Positions 50,973-59,724 of a stretch of 64,000 nt of DNA are shown in pieces; the first letter of the stretch is position 1, and each line of letters opens with the position of its first letter. The stretch is from an uncultured Rikenellaceae bacterium (GTDB taxonomy: Bacteria > Bacteroidota > Bacteroidia > Bacteroidales > Rikenellaceae), in assembly GCA_944326815.1 (NCBI GenBank), contig CALVFI010000006.1, positions 33,118 to 97,117 on the forward strand, given 5' to 3'. Both the position numbers and the translations under genes were made by a program. The notes below the pieces were generated by a model that had not been told where the DNA came from, did no database searches, and saw only the letters and a program-made list of their open reading frames with translations.

Positions 50973-53900
50973 TTATTCGGTTAATTCGTAGATTCCAAAG
51001 GAAGAGTGGTAGGTAGAGAAGATGTTGATAGATCCATCTGACATCTCAATGTAGTATTTGGATTCGGAAATCCAATAAGGACCTGATTTCAAATAATTTT
51101 CAAATCCTGCGGCAGTCAACGCCTCTCCCAAAACCGTTTTGTTTTGATAAACGGCGGTTGCCTGTTCTCTCGAAGGCAGACTCCATCCTAGATTTTTCCA
51201 ATAAGAATCAGCATCATGCCAATACAATCTATCGGCTTCCGTAGTCGAAATCACAAAATCATTTTCCGAATCCATTCTAACCATAAAGTCAGGTGTTATA
51301 TTGACTCCTTCCCGATTTACATACGTCAACTTCGATTTTGTGTAGAGTCTACACCCTTTCAGGAAATCGTTGCTCCACACATGGATCGTAGTCAGATCGG
51401 TATTCTTTTTCGCAGAGAGAACCGTCAGCCCGCTATTGTTTGTAACATTGATCTCCGACACCCCTATTCCGTCAGCATACAGTTCTGTGAGCTGCGTGTT
51501 GTTGGATGTGTTCAGAACGGTGATCTTGGCATTGTCGCTTACGTTCAACTCCTTCAGGGCTGCGTTGTTCCGCACGTTGATTGCCGACAGGTCGTTGTCC
51601 GCGACGTTCAGGGTTTCGAGCTGCGTGTTTGCTTGAAGGTTCAGCGCAGAGAGGTTGTTGCCGTTGCATGCGAGGTGCGCGAGCATGAGATTGTTCCGCA
51701 CGTCAAGAGCTGTCAGTTCGTTGCTGCTGCATTCTATTGAGGTCAGTTCGGGATTTCGGGAAACGTCCAGCGTTTGGAGTTTGCAGCCGTGTACGTCCAG
51801 TGCGGCGAGGCGTCCGAGCGCCGATACGTCCACCTGTTCGAGCTGCGTGTTGCCGTAGCAGTTGAAGGTTTCGAGTTGGACGTTCTGCGACACGTCGAGC
51901 GAAATCAGACCCGTACTGTTGATCACGGAAAGCTCCGTGAAGGGTGTATTGGCCATCGATAGGGAGAGCGTAGTCTCCTGATCATAGCCATCGATCGTAA
52001 CTGCCGTTCCGCTGATTGCATTGGTTGAAACATTTTGCATATAGAGGTATTGCAAAGCCGCACAGTTGTTCAGATTCAGCACTTTGATCGGATTGCCGTA
52101 ACAAGTCAGTGTCCTCAGTTTGGTCAGCGTGGGGAGTTGAATCTCGACGATGTTGTTGTCCGAGCAGTTGATGGATACGAGATTGGTACACGATTCTAGT
52201 CCCGTAATGTCGGTAACCCCTCTACCTGCGAAATTGACCGTAGTAACGTTGTCTGCCTCCGCAATGCTGATCTGACCGTCCCCATCGTCGTCGTAGTTCG
52301 CTACCAGGTAGGCTTTCAGGTTGGGGTCGGGAATATTAATCCCGTTGGCGTTGTAGAAAATCGTGGTTTCGCTGTCTTTGGTGATGGCGATTTTACCTTG
52401 CTGCGCCGCATCCTTCAGCCACAGTTTGGCGAGCGAGGGATTCATGTCGCACTTCAGCGTGGTCAGACTGTTGTTCAGGCTGAGGTTGAGCGCCGTGAGC
52501 GCATTCCCCGAACAGTCGAGGGAGGCGAGCGCCGTACATTTGGAGAGTTCTAGGGAGGCAATCTGATTCGATGAACAATTGAACGAGTTCAGCGCCGTGC
52601 ATCCACTCACCTCTACGCCGACCAATTGATTGTTGTTACAAGATAGTTTTGTGAGCGCCTTATTGCCGCTGACATTGAGCGTCTTTAAGTCGTTCGAGCC
52701 GCAGTCTAACGTTGATAGGGCGCTGATTCTTGTAACGTCGAGCGTCGACAGAGCGTTGGCACTGCACACGAGAGTCTCCAATGCCGTATTGCGGATCAGG
52801 CTCAAAGCCGTCAGTTGGTTCGAACCGCAGTCGAGCGAAGTCAGCAGGATGTTCGCGGAGAGGTCGATTTCCGTCAGCCTGTTTTTATTGACGTTGAACG
52901 AGACCAACTTCTTGTTCTGCGATACGTCGAGCGTGGCGAGTTGGTTATCCTGACAGTCGAGAGTCGTCAGGGCGGGACTGCCGCTCGTGGTCAGTGCCGG
53001 GAGTCTGTTGCTGCCGCAGACGAGCGAGGTCAGCTCCTTACAGTTGGAGATATCCAGCGAGGTCAGGACATTGTGGCTGCAATTGACCGTTTTGAGCGCC
53101 GTATTCTGACTCAGATCGAGGTCGCTGATTCGGTTATGGCTGCAATCCAACGTCTCCAAAGCAGTCAGATATTCGATCCCCGCCAGTGATTTGATCGTAC
53201 TGAGCGAGGCGGAGATGTCTATCGCCTTGATCTTCGCCGCTTCGTCCGTGTCGATCTCCCCGTCGCCGTTCTCGTCGAAGTTCGAGGTCAGGTAGGTTTT
53301 GAAATTGGCGTCGGGTACGTAGATCACGTCGGATGTCCAGTTGACCATATTGACATACTCCGAGGTCAGCTCGCTGTTGCCGTCCGAGATTCTCAGCCGA
53401 ACGTTCGCCGAAATGTTGTTCGTGAAGAAATCCTCGCTCAGGTTCCTGCCCGATACGACTACGTGCAGGATATCCCCTTCCGCCGTTGCGCTTTCGATGG
53501 GCATCTCCACGAAGTCGCCCGCAGCACGGGTAATGGTATAGACCGCTTTGGCGGACAGCGCCTCCTGCCATACGGGAATCAGCTCCCCCGCAATGCCCGA
53601 CGGTTGAATCTCGAAGTCCAACGTTGCCGTACCTGCGGTGATCGTGCCGTTGCTGTTGGTGTAGTACATGGTAGCCTTGCCGTCCGAATATTTGGGTACA
53701 TAGGCGAGCGACTGAATCCGTGCCATGATGTCGGCGATCTGTTCTCGGATATCTTCGATGTCGGCTCGGATTTCGCTGATGGCGACCTTGATCGCCTTCA
53801 CTTCGTTCTCTACGGTCGTTACGCGGGTGGTCAGGGCGGAGAGTTTGTCGTCCATTGCCTCCACCTCATCGTCGATCCGTTGGTTGACGGCGGATATTTC

Positions 53901-55367
53901 ACTGGCGATCTTCGAGGTGATCTTCCCTTCGGAGGTCGTGATCGCGGCCGATATGGCTTGCTGATAGGCTTGGGTCAACTCCGTTTTGGCCGTTTCCAAG
54001 TCCTGCTCTAATTGAAGAATATCGGCTGTATTGTCGGAAATAGCTCTTTGATTATTGGTGATCGCAGTCGCGTTAGCGGAGATCAGCGAGGCGTTTTTGG
54101 CTATCTCCGAAGCGTTGTCCGAGATTTGCGTCGCTTGGGTGGATACCGTACCCGACAAAGCACTCAGAGCCGTTTTGTTCTCTCCGATCAGCTTCGTGTT
54201 GGCATTAATCAGGGTTTTGTTGGCTTCGATCAGTTTGTTGCAGTTTTCGATGGCTCCTTCGTTCGCGGCGATAGCCGTGGCATTCTCCCGTATCTTCGAG
54301 GCATTCTCGGAGATGGCGGCAGAGTTGGCTGCAATATTGCCTGCGTTGGCTGCATCCGATCCCTGAAGCGAGGTCAGGTCTTTTCTCAGGGCGGAAATCA
54401 GTCCCGTGTTGGTTTCTATATCTGTCGTAAGCGAGGTTTCGAGACTCGTAATCAGCCCCGTGAGGTAGGTTTTCTGCGCTGAGAGTTGCCCTTCGATGTC
54501 GGTTTTCAGTAGGGCGATTTTCGCGTCCGTCGCCTCAATGGTCGAATAGTCTGTCAACTTGTCATTTACCCATGATTGCAGAGAGGCTTCACTTTCAGAA
54601 ATTGCGCTGGCGATCGCTGTCGTATAGGCTGCCGTAATTTCGCTCTTGGCATTCGAAATGGCGGTCGTGTAAGCCGTCGTGATCGCCTCGATCTGTTCCT
54701 TCGAGATAACCTCGCCGATATTGGAGACCGCCTCCTCCAATTCCTGCTCCACCTTGCTGTCGATATAGACGTCTATATCGGTCAGGGAGTTGTTCAGGTT
54801 GGTGATCGAGGTCTTGATCGAAGAGATGTCGCCCGTAACGGTATTGTATTGTTCCAACGTAGCGAAGGTTGCCGTAGCCCAATCTTGTGTATTGTCATTC
54901 AAGGTACCAGCATAGGTCTCTAATGCCTTGATGTCGTTCTTCAGTTCAGTGTCCTTGTCCTGAAGGGCCGTAATCGTATTGTTGATCGTCGAGAGTTGCC
55001 CATTGACAGTCGTTTTGTAGGATTCGAGTTGTGAGAGGACATTGGCTATTTCCGTAGAGATATCGCCTTTCAACTCGGTTTTCAGTGCGTCGATTTTTTG
55101 ATCGGCAGCGGTGATGGATTTTTCGAACTCGGTAGCCTGACCTTGCAGCGTCTTGATGTAATCGTCTAGTTTTTGATCCGTCTGCTGAAGCTGTGGAATG
55201 GAGTTTTTGATTGAGGTGAGCTGCTGCTCGATCGTGGCGATTCGTGTGTCAGAGAGTTGATCAATGCGATTGTGCAAATCGTCGATGTCCCCGCTGAAGT
55301 CTTTGGAACAACTGCCTATTAACAACAGCGTCGCAACCAACAATACAAGAAAAGGTAATCGTTTCAT
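50973..55367 (-). CDS. Giant coiled-coil / leucine-rich-repeat surface lipoprotein (1464 aa)
   Basis: Lipoprotein signal ends IGSC (Cys20). Residues ~25-555 are a Ser/Thr/Asn-rich coiled coil with many short repeats (ITNNQRAISDNT-like), forming a probable stalk. A beta domain (~556-675) follows. A short EF-hand-like unit (DENGDGEIDTDEA near 693) opens the first leucine-rich block (~710-1005, repeats LTSLDCSxNxLxxLDLSxN of about 21 residues). A second EF-like unit (DDDGDGQISIAEA near 1027) opens a second block (~1040-1335). A C-terminal ~120-residue domain ends the protein. The design fits an adhesin. A long leader lies upstream. Confidence 0.85.
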   Translation of the reverse strand: MKRLPFLVLLVATLLLIGSCSKDFSGDIDDLHNRIDQLSDTRIATIEQQLTSIKNSIPQLQQTDQKLDDYIKTLQGQATEFEKSITAADQKIDALKTELKGDISTEIANVLSQLESYKTTVNGQLSTINNTITALQDKDTELKNDIKALETYAGTLNDNTQDWATATFATLEQYNTVTGDISSIKTSITNLNNSLTDIDVYIDSKVEQELEEAVSNIGEVISKEQIEAITTAYTTAISNAKSEITAAYTTAIASAISESEASLQSWVNDKLTDYSTIEATDAKIALLKTDIEGQLSAQKTYLTGLITSLETSLTTDIETNTGLISALRKDLTSLQGSDAANAGNIAANSAAISENASKIRENATAIAANEGAIENCNKLIEANKTLINANTKLIGENKTALSALSGTVSTQATQISDNASEIAKNASLISANATAITNNQRAISDNTADILQLEQDLETAKTELTQAYQQAISAAITTSEGKITSKIASEISAVNQRIDDEVEAMDDKLSALTTRVTTVENEVKAIKVAISEIRADIEDIREQIADIMARIQSLAYVPKYSDGKATMYYTNSNGTITAGTATLDFEIQPSGIAGELIPVWQEALSAKAVYTITRAAGDFVEMPIESATAEGDILHVVVSGRNLSEDFFTNNISANVRLRISDGNSELTSEYVNMVNWTSDVIYVPDANFKTYLTSNFDENGDGEIDTDEAAKIKAIDISASLSTIKSLAGIEYLTALETLDCSHNRISDLDLSQNTALKTVNCSHNVLTSLDISNCKELTSLVCGSNRLPALTTSGSPALTTLDCQDNQLATLDVSQNKKLVSFNVNKNRLTEIDLSANILLTSLDCGSNQLTALSLIRNTALETLVCSANALSTLDVTRISALSTLDCGSNDLKTLNVSGNKALTKLSCNNNQLVGVEVSGCTALNSFNCSSNQIASLELSKCTALASLDCSGNALTALNLSLNNSLTTLKCDMNPSLAKLWLKDAAQQGKIAITKDSETTIFYNANGINIPDPNLKAYLVANYDDDGDGQISIAEADNVTTVNFAGRGVTDITGLESCTNLVSINCSDNNIVEIQLPTLTKLRTLTCYGNPIKVLNLNNCAALQYLYMQNVSTNAISGTAVTIDGYDQETTLSLSMANTPFTELSVINSTGLISLDVSQNVQLETFNCYGNTQLEQVDVSALGRLAALDVHGCKLQTLDVSRNPELTSIECSSNELTALDVRNNLMLAHLACNGNNLSALNLQANTQLETLNVADNDLSAINVRNNAALKELNVSDNAKITVLNTSNNTQLTELYADGIGVSEINVTNNSGLTVLSAKKNTDLTTIHVWSNDFLKGCRLYTKSKLTYVNREGVNITPDFMVRMDSENDFVISTTEADRLYWHDADSYWKNLGWSLPSREQATAVYQNKTVLGEALTAAGFENYLKSGPYWISESKYYIEMSDGSINIFSTYHSSFGIYELTE

Positions 55368-55480
55368 AGCAACTATTTTTAATTGGGTTAATAATCCAAT
55401 CTTTTAGTTGCCATCGGCTCCTAATGGCGGAATACATTCAAAAAGAAAGTGTGGAGTCGTTAGTTTACCCGAACGGAGGC

Positions 55481-55605
55481 TCTGACAAAGCCCGGCATCA
55501 AATAAACAATACCCCACACCTGTCAGAATATATCAGAACGATATAGTCCACACAAGGTGATGAGTGTTTGTATTGCTTATCCCTGATGCCTTAAAATTTG
55601 TCAGA
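55481..55605 (-). repeat. Long imperfect inverted repeat in the lipoprotein leader
   Basis: TCTGACAAA-N4-GGCATCA (55481-55500) mirrors TCTGACAAA-N6-GGCATCA read on the minus strand (55605-55584). Matching continues inward as ATAAACAATAC against ATAAGCAATAC. Arms of about 40 nt enclose a central ~45 nt. On the minus strand it would form one large RNA stem-loop in the 5' leader, or mark inverted recombination sites. Confidence 0.7.
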
Positions 55606-55705
55606 TTTCCGTGCAAGGATAAAAGCTAAACACTTTCATCAAATATGTCTGTCTCCGAAGAGACACGACAAAGATAGAAAATGTTTTACACTCGCGGGGT
55701 ATTGT
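55506..55705. repeat. Inverted repeats flanking the lipoprotein promoter
   Basis: ACAATACCCC (55506-55515) and its reverse complement GGGGTATTGT (55696-55705) are perfect over 10 bp and match at 14 of 18 positions inward. The 180 bp between them contain the minus-strand promoter. The adjacent gene is a serine recombinase. Confidence 0.6.
55669..55676 (-). promoter_or_regulatory. -7 element of the lipoprotein promoter
   Basis: Minus-strand TATCTTTG pointing to the lipoprotein gene, with the ATG almost 300 nt downstream. A TGTCTC-TTCG-GAGACA hairpin (55648-55663, minus) falls at the predicted transcript start. No ideal -33 TTG is seen. Confidence 0.6.
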
Positions 55706-55776
55706 AAGTACAAATTACACTTTTTTATTACTGAAAATCAATATTGAAAAGGAATATTATCCGTTTTAACTTTGGG

Positions 55777-56403
55777 CTACCTGTACTTGTATAATTTTCG
55801 GATGGTCATAATTGCAGTGCCAGTGATAGCATTTATCTGACGCAGCGAAAGTCCTTTTCTCAGCAAAGAAATCTCTTTTGCGTATTGCGTTTTCATGGCT
55901 TCGTTAGACTTACGATACGAGGCAGGACGCCCCATCTTGATCCCCTCTGCGCGGCATTTGGCAATGTACTGCTCTCTCCCGCTTGCCATCCGTTCGGCGA
56001 TTGTCAAACGTTCCATCTGTGCTACCTCCAATAAAATCGTGCAGATAAGCGATGCGACAGGGTTAATCTTGCCATTACTGAGGGTTTCTAAATTGTAATT
56101 TTTGACGAACAGGCAAATTCCTTTCTCGTTCAGCAGATGGATCACTTTGAGAGCTTCTAGTGTATTCCTCCCTAATCGTGAGATTTCGAGTACGCATACC
56201 CGGTCGATTTCATGCGTTTGTACATAGTCGATCATCTCCACAATCTCAGGTCGTTCTTCGAGTTTCTTGGCTCCGCTGACTTTGTTGGCAAAGATTTTTT
56301 CGATACTCCATCCCCGCTGCCTGCAATAGGCGGACAGCTCTTTGACTTGGCGGTCGTAGTCTTGGGTACTAGTGGAAACCCTACACAATAGAACGACTTT
56401 CAT
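55777..56403 (-). CDS. Small serine recombinase (resolvase/invertase family)
   Basis: 208-residue site-specific recombinase. The catalytic Ser is in CRVSTSTQD near residue 10, with the Arg cluster in LEISRLGRNTLEAL near 75 and the E-helix region (QMERLTIAERMASGREQYI) near 130. A C-terminal HTH DNA-binding part (LLRKGLSLRQINAITGTAIMTIRKLY) completes it. This is the size of Pin/Hin/Mpi invertases and Tn3 resolvases. It lies beside the inverted repeats upstream of the LRR lipoprotein gene, so a local DNA inversion is the favoured role; element resolution is the alternative. Confidence 0.9.
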   Translation of the reverse strand: MKVVLLCRVSTSTQDYDRQVKELSAYCRQRGWSIEKIFANKVSGAKKLEERPEIVEMIDYVQTHEIDRVCVLEISRLGRNTLEALKVIHLLNEKGICLFVKNYNLETLSNGKINPVASLICTILLEVAQMERLTIAERMASGREQYIAKCRAEGIKMGRPASYRKSNEAMKTQYAKEISLLRKGLSLRQINAITGTAIMTIRKLYKYR

Positions 56404-56421
56404 AGTTATTGAAGATTGTAA

Positions 56422-56748
56422 CTAAAAAACCTTTACGATGGATTCCCAACGGAGCGACCGCCACGCACCTTTCTCTACATCGAAGTATGCCGTACAGTAA
56501 TAATTTTCCCGACTGTTACCAGTGCCGACAACATGATTGCGTACCAAAGACGGACAGGTCGTTCCCCATGCCTCTCGCACTTTTCCGTCCTTTTTGATGA
56601 AAAGAAAATGGGCTACACCGCTGCGAAGTTTTTCCTTCAAGGTTTCGAGCATCATTGCCTTAGCGCCAGCGATCAGCAGATTTTGTGTGCGTGCCGCAAT
56701 TACATTCATTCTAACAGCCGTAGTATCGGCAATAATCATTGCATTCAT
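56422..56748 (-). CDS. SH3-barrel / DUF2693-type small protein (108 aa)
   Basis: 108 residues with a KKDGKVREAWGT strand pair and a YFDVEKGAWRSLRWESI ending that resemble DUF2693, a small beta-barrel protein frequent on Bacteroidota mobile elements. The function is unknown. It lies 18 nt before the serine recombinase gene on the same strand, so they are probably co-transcribed from the promoter at 56988. Confidence 0.7.
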   Translation of the reverse strand: MNAMIIADTTAVRMNVIAARTQNLLIAGAKAMMLETLKEKLRSGVAHFLFIKKDGKVREAWGTTCPSLVRNHVVGTGNSRENYYCTAYFDVEKGAWRSLRWESIVKVF

Positions 56749-56780
56749 ATTCGGTAAGATTTTAATTATGGGTTAATTGA

Positions 56781-56954
56781 TTAGTAATTTCTGCGGTATT
56801 TAGCGGGATTCCAATTCCATCCCATCAGACGATATAACTGTTCAACAGCATCGAAGTGAGAATAGCAGCTCATCACCTTGTGCCCCTCAATATCCCAAAT
56901 GCCCCAACCCGAACCACTGCGACTAATCCGATATTTTCTTTCCTGTGCTTGCAT
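56781..56954 (-). CDS. Hypothetical protein, 57 aa
   Basis: Small basic protein rich in aromatics (SRSGSGWGIWDIEGHKVMS, LMGWNWNP). I do not recognise the family. The ATG at 56954 fits the -7 element at 56988-56995; the longer in-frame version would begin before that transcript. It opens the minus-strand run leading to the serine recombinase. Confidence 0.55.
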   Translation of the reverse strand: MQAQERKYRISRSGSGWGIWDIEGHKVMSCYSHFDAVEQLYRLMGWNWNPAKYRRNY

Positions 56955-56987
56955 CGTCTTGTAATGTTTTATTTTCTTATTATGCCA

Positions 56988-56995
56988 CAAATGTA
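56988..56995 (-). promoter_or_regulatory. -7 element of the 56954-55777 minus-strand run
   Basis: Minus-strand TACATTTG, 33 nt upstream of the 57-aa gene. It is divergent from the XRE regulator promoter, so the regulator may act here. Confidence 0.5.
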
Positions 56996-57079
56996 ATGCT
57001 TTAATTTCAATTATCCAAATATTTGTAATGTTATTTTTCGATTTTTGCCTCATTTTGTAATACTTTATTATTCTTTCAT

Positions 57080-57087
57080 TATCTTTG
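57080..57087 (+). promoter_or_regulatory. -7 element of the XRE regulator promoter
   Basis: TATCTTTG, 23 nt before the ATG at 57111. It supports that start over upstream in-frame codons. Confidence 0.6.
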
Positions 57088-57110
57088 ATTGGAAATATAT
57101 TACCTTAACT

Positions 57111-57410
57111 ATGGAATTAAGAATATCCGAACTCGCTAGACAGCGGGGTATGACCATTGCAGACATCGCAAAACAGATCGGCATATCCCGCGTAAACTTA
57201 TCGAACTCGCTGAACGGTAATCCGACCCTGTCTCGACTAAGGGAGGTTGCCGGAATCCTTCATGTCGATGTGTCTGAGTTATTTAAGAAGTCAGGAACTC
57301 CACAAATACATGGTTATTTGGAATACGGAGGGAATATCGTGAAAGTGGAATCCATCGAGGCGATCAAGGATTTTGTCAGGAAGATTGAGGACGGGGGCGA
57401 GATGGAATAA
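57111..57410 (+). CDS. XRE family HTH regulator (99 aa)
   Basis: 99 residues. Residues ~5-60 are a classic XRE helix-turn-helix (ARQRGMTIADIAKQIGISRV, LREVAGILHVDVSELF), followed by a short beta-rich tail (GYLEYGGNIVKVESIEAI). It is divergent from the DUF2693/recombinase run and convergent on the integrase gene. It is the obvious candidate for a repressor of the element's own promoters, by position only. Confidence 0.85.
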   Translation: MELRISELARQRGMTIADIAKQIGISRVNLSNSLNGNPTLSRLREVAGILHVDVSELFKKSGTPQIHGYLEYGGNIVKVESIEAIKDFVRKIEDGGEME

Positions 57411-57452
57411 GTCTATCCGAACATGATACAATAAATATCTTTCTGTTTACAC

Positions 57453-57482
57453 ATAAAAAAAGCCCGACATGACAACCGGGCT
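57453..57482 (-). terminator. Terminator of the integrase gene
   Basis: AGCCCG (57461-57466) pairs with CGGGCT (57477-57482), with a run of seven A on the plus strand before it, which is the T-run of a minus-strand terminator. Confidence 0.75.
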
Positions 57483-57526
57483 AGTAGGGTGTGCGATTTT
57501 ATAATTTTAAGATAAACTAATACAAA

Positions 57527-57599
57527 AATATCTGCCACCAATAGCGATGGCAGATATTATTTTAGCACACCGGAAAAATTAGTACAAATACATACTAAT
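57527..57599. repeat. Dyads between the regulator and integrase genes
   Basis: AATATCTGCCA (57527-57537) / TGGCAGATATT (57548-57558) is a perfect 11-bp stem, and ATTAGTA (57578-57584) / TACTAAT (57593-57599) a 7-bp one. They could bind a regulator or stabilise the integrase mRNA 3' end. Confidence 0.5.
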
Positions 57600-57630
57600 A
57601 AAGCAGGAAAGTTCTCAGCATTCGAACAAG

Positions 57631-58944
57631 CTATTTATCACCAAACAATTTATCCAACATTTTTGCATGGACGGTGGTAATTTTATCCATGTCTAGATGG
57701 ATATAGTGATTAACCGCAAGACTCTTACTACTATGACCAAGTCCCGCATCGACATATTCCTGTCCTAAATCATAATCCACCGAAGCAATTGTAGCCCAAC
57801 TATCACGCGCTGTATAAAACGTAAAATTATCACTAAGATTAAAAATCTTTCTCAATTGTCGAATAGCTTTCGAAATTAATGATTTGAAATTATCATAATT
57901 TGCGTAATGGTAAGAAAAAGCAAATAATGGTTTATTACCCCCATAGGAATTAGGGTCTTTATCTCCCCATATATTGTATTTGGGAGTATATGGTTTACAT
58001 AAACGAGCAATATCTTGTTCTCTAGCAAGTTTCAATTTTATCGTTTTACCTGTTTTAGATCGAATATAAGTTATCGTTCGATCATCTCTATCCCAATTTT
58101 TTTGACTCAATCTAAAAATATCCGTCAGATTCATCCCTTGCAGGCAAAAAGAAAAAATGAATAAATCACGAGCTATACGGACAGAATCAGCGTAGTGCGA
58201 CAAATCAAATCTATATATCTCTATCAATTGCTCCATCGTCAATGCATAAATCTCTTTTTTTGTCGGCTGTTTTATCTCCACTTTTTTGAATCCCTTCATA
58301 ACATTCGCAGAGAGACGATCATCGTCAATGGCACAATTCAAAACAGCTTTTAACGTCGATACGTATGTGTACACCGTATCATCCGTATAATTTTTATACC
58401 CTTTACTGATATCTCCATTAGGACAATACGGGACTTCCTTCAAAAAAGAGATATACTGCCTAATACGTTCTGCCGTAATTTCCTTGAATGTAACCTTGTA
58501 AATCTCATACATGGTCGCATAAAAGTCCAAATATTTCTGTAAGGCATGTTGGTATTTTGTCGCACTTTTAGGATGCAACATGGCTATCCCTTGCCAATAT
58601 TCCGCAAAATCAGAATCGCCCCATTCTGTTGCAAAATCCTTATTAAAACTTTTCGCGTATGAGATTATCTCACTCGCTTTCATCTTTTCTAATCTTCCTT
58701 TGACACGAAGATCATGGATAGCATCTCGGACGGTTTGTATGAGTTGCGTTAGTTCTTCATTGTAACGCATTGCATCGGGATATCCCGATTTAATGCACTG
58801 TGATTTGTTAAGCCATTCCGATTTGCTAACTGCAACAGAGGTCGCTAAAGTCGATTGAGTACGGCAATGCCGCACAACTAAACGGACTGTATATTTACCG
58901 TTTTTGTTTTTAGCCTTGTCAAGGCGATAACTTACAGTTGCCAT
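57631..58944 (-). CDS. Tyrosine recombinase / integrase
   Basis: 437-residue integrase of the Bacteroidota conjugative-element type. It has an N-terminal arm-binding domain (~1-90, MATVSYRLDKAKNKNG), an SAM-like core-binding domain (~100-215) and a catalytic domain. The first Arg lies in DLFIFSFCLQGMNL-linked ARDLF near 265. The second box is YTARDSWATIA near 388, with Ala where many relatives have His, then LGHSS near 412 and the Tyr nucleophile in VNHYIH near 420. It is directly beside the att repeat and tRNA-Thr, the standard layout. Confidence 0.93.
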   Translation of the reverse strand: MATVSYRLDKAKNKNGKYTVRLVVRHCRTQSTLATSVAVSKSEWLNKSQCIKSGYPDAMRYNEELTQLIQTVRDAIHDLRVKGRLEKMKASEIISYAKSFNKDFATEWGDSDFAEYWQGIAMLHPKSATKYQHALQKYLDFYATMYEIYKVTFKEITAERIRQYISFLKEVPYCPNGDISKGYKNYTDDTVYTYVSTLKAVLNCAIDDDRLSANVMKGFKKVEIKQPTKKEIYALTMEQLIEIYRFDLSHYADSVRIARDLFIFSFCLQGMNLTDIFRLSQKNWDRDDRTITYIRSKTGKTIKLKLAREQDIARLCKPYTPKYNIWGDKDPNSYGGNKPLFAFSYHYANYDNFKSLISKAIRQLRKIFNLSDNFTFYTARDSWATIASVDYDLGQEYVDAGLGHSSKSLAVNHYIHLDMDKITTVHAKMLDKLFGDK

Positions 58945-58946
58945 TT

Positions 58947-58975
58947 TTTGCTCTCTTTTTACTCTCTTTTTTTGT
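58947..58975. repeat. Candidate integrase arm-type repeats, right end
   Basis: Just upstream of the integrase ATG, GCTCTCTTTTTACTCTCTTTTT carries two CTCTCTTTTT units in direct order, matching 46955-46980. The position within about 125 bp of the att repeat fits arm sites. Confidence 0.5.
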
Positions 58976-59096
58976 TATGAAAGTAAAAAATAAGAACGAC
59001 AGCAACAAATATTATTACTCTCTAACAGAAGATATCGAAGGCTCCAATACAAGGAAAAACCCAAAAACACCTCTTATTTTCAAGTATTTGCAAACA

Positions 59097-59202
<106 letters not shown>

Positions 59203-59223
59203 AACTGCTTTCATTTGCGGGTT

Positions 59224-59254
59224 CAAAAGTAATACTTATTTTGGAACCTACCAA
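59224..59254 (-). promoter_or_regulatory. Promoter of tRNA-Thr
   Basis: Minus-strand TTG (59254-59252), 20-nt spacer, TACTTTTG (59231-59224), about 22 nt before the tRNA. Confidence 0.7.
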
Positions 59255-59673
59255 ACTTCAGCTCTATTTTTATAGATTTGATGGCATTCAGCAATGAAAT
59301 TTATTACGGCAGTGCATATTTGTATCCCCTTGCTTTTAAATACAGTTCCCGGCAGTAAAGTGATGTGGTAGGTTGTGTGAAACTCTATTTGTCAATAGTT
59401 TTCTGGATTTTTGCATGGTTGGCCTCGATAAAATGCCTTCCCCTGGTATGAACTTCGATTGAAGTAGCTCGTGTTAAGAAATTCTTCAGCAGAACATGTT
59501 CCCCGCGCAAAATAAAAATGAGAAAACGGGACAAATGGAAAATTTCTTATGACACTGTCTCATGGGTCGATTATCTCTTCCATAGAGGTATGGAATTTGT
59601 GATTCTTTATGTATTTTCAAGGAATAATCTCCAGAAACATGACAATAATGAAACACGAACTCCCGAATATTCG
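59255..59673. other. Intergenic stretch upstream of malate dehydrogenase
   Basis: No gene, RNA or clear dyad that I can support. The in-frame extension of the downstream ORF (59518-59724) has no dehydrogenase similarity and is interrupted by the promoter. Confidence 0.5.
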
Positions 59674-59681
59674 TATATTTG
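59674..59681 (+). promoter_or_regulatory. -7 element of the mdh promoter
   Basis: TATATTTG, 43 nt before the mdh ATG. Confidence 0.6.
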
Positions 59682-59724
59682 TCAACAATTATTCGATGTT
59701 AGGTATACATTAATAAATAAGATT

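Noticed and set aside
50973..55367. CRISPR-like periodic DNA
   Set aside because: The periodicity is about 63 nt and degenerate, it stays in frame, and it encodes leucine-rich repeats. No identical repeats with unique spacers are present.
59518..59724. N-terminal extension of malate dehydrogenase
   Set aside because: The extension has no family similarity and the promoter -7 element lies inside it.
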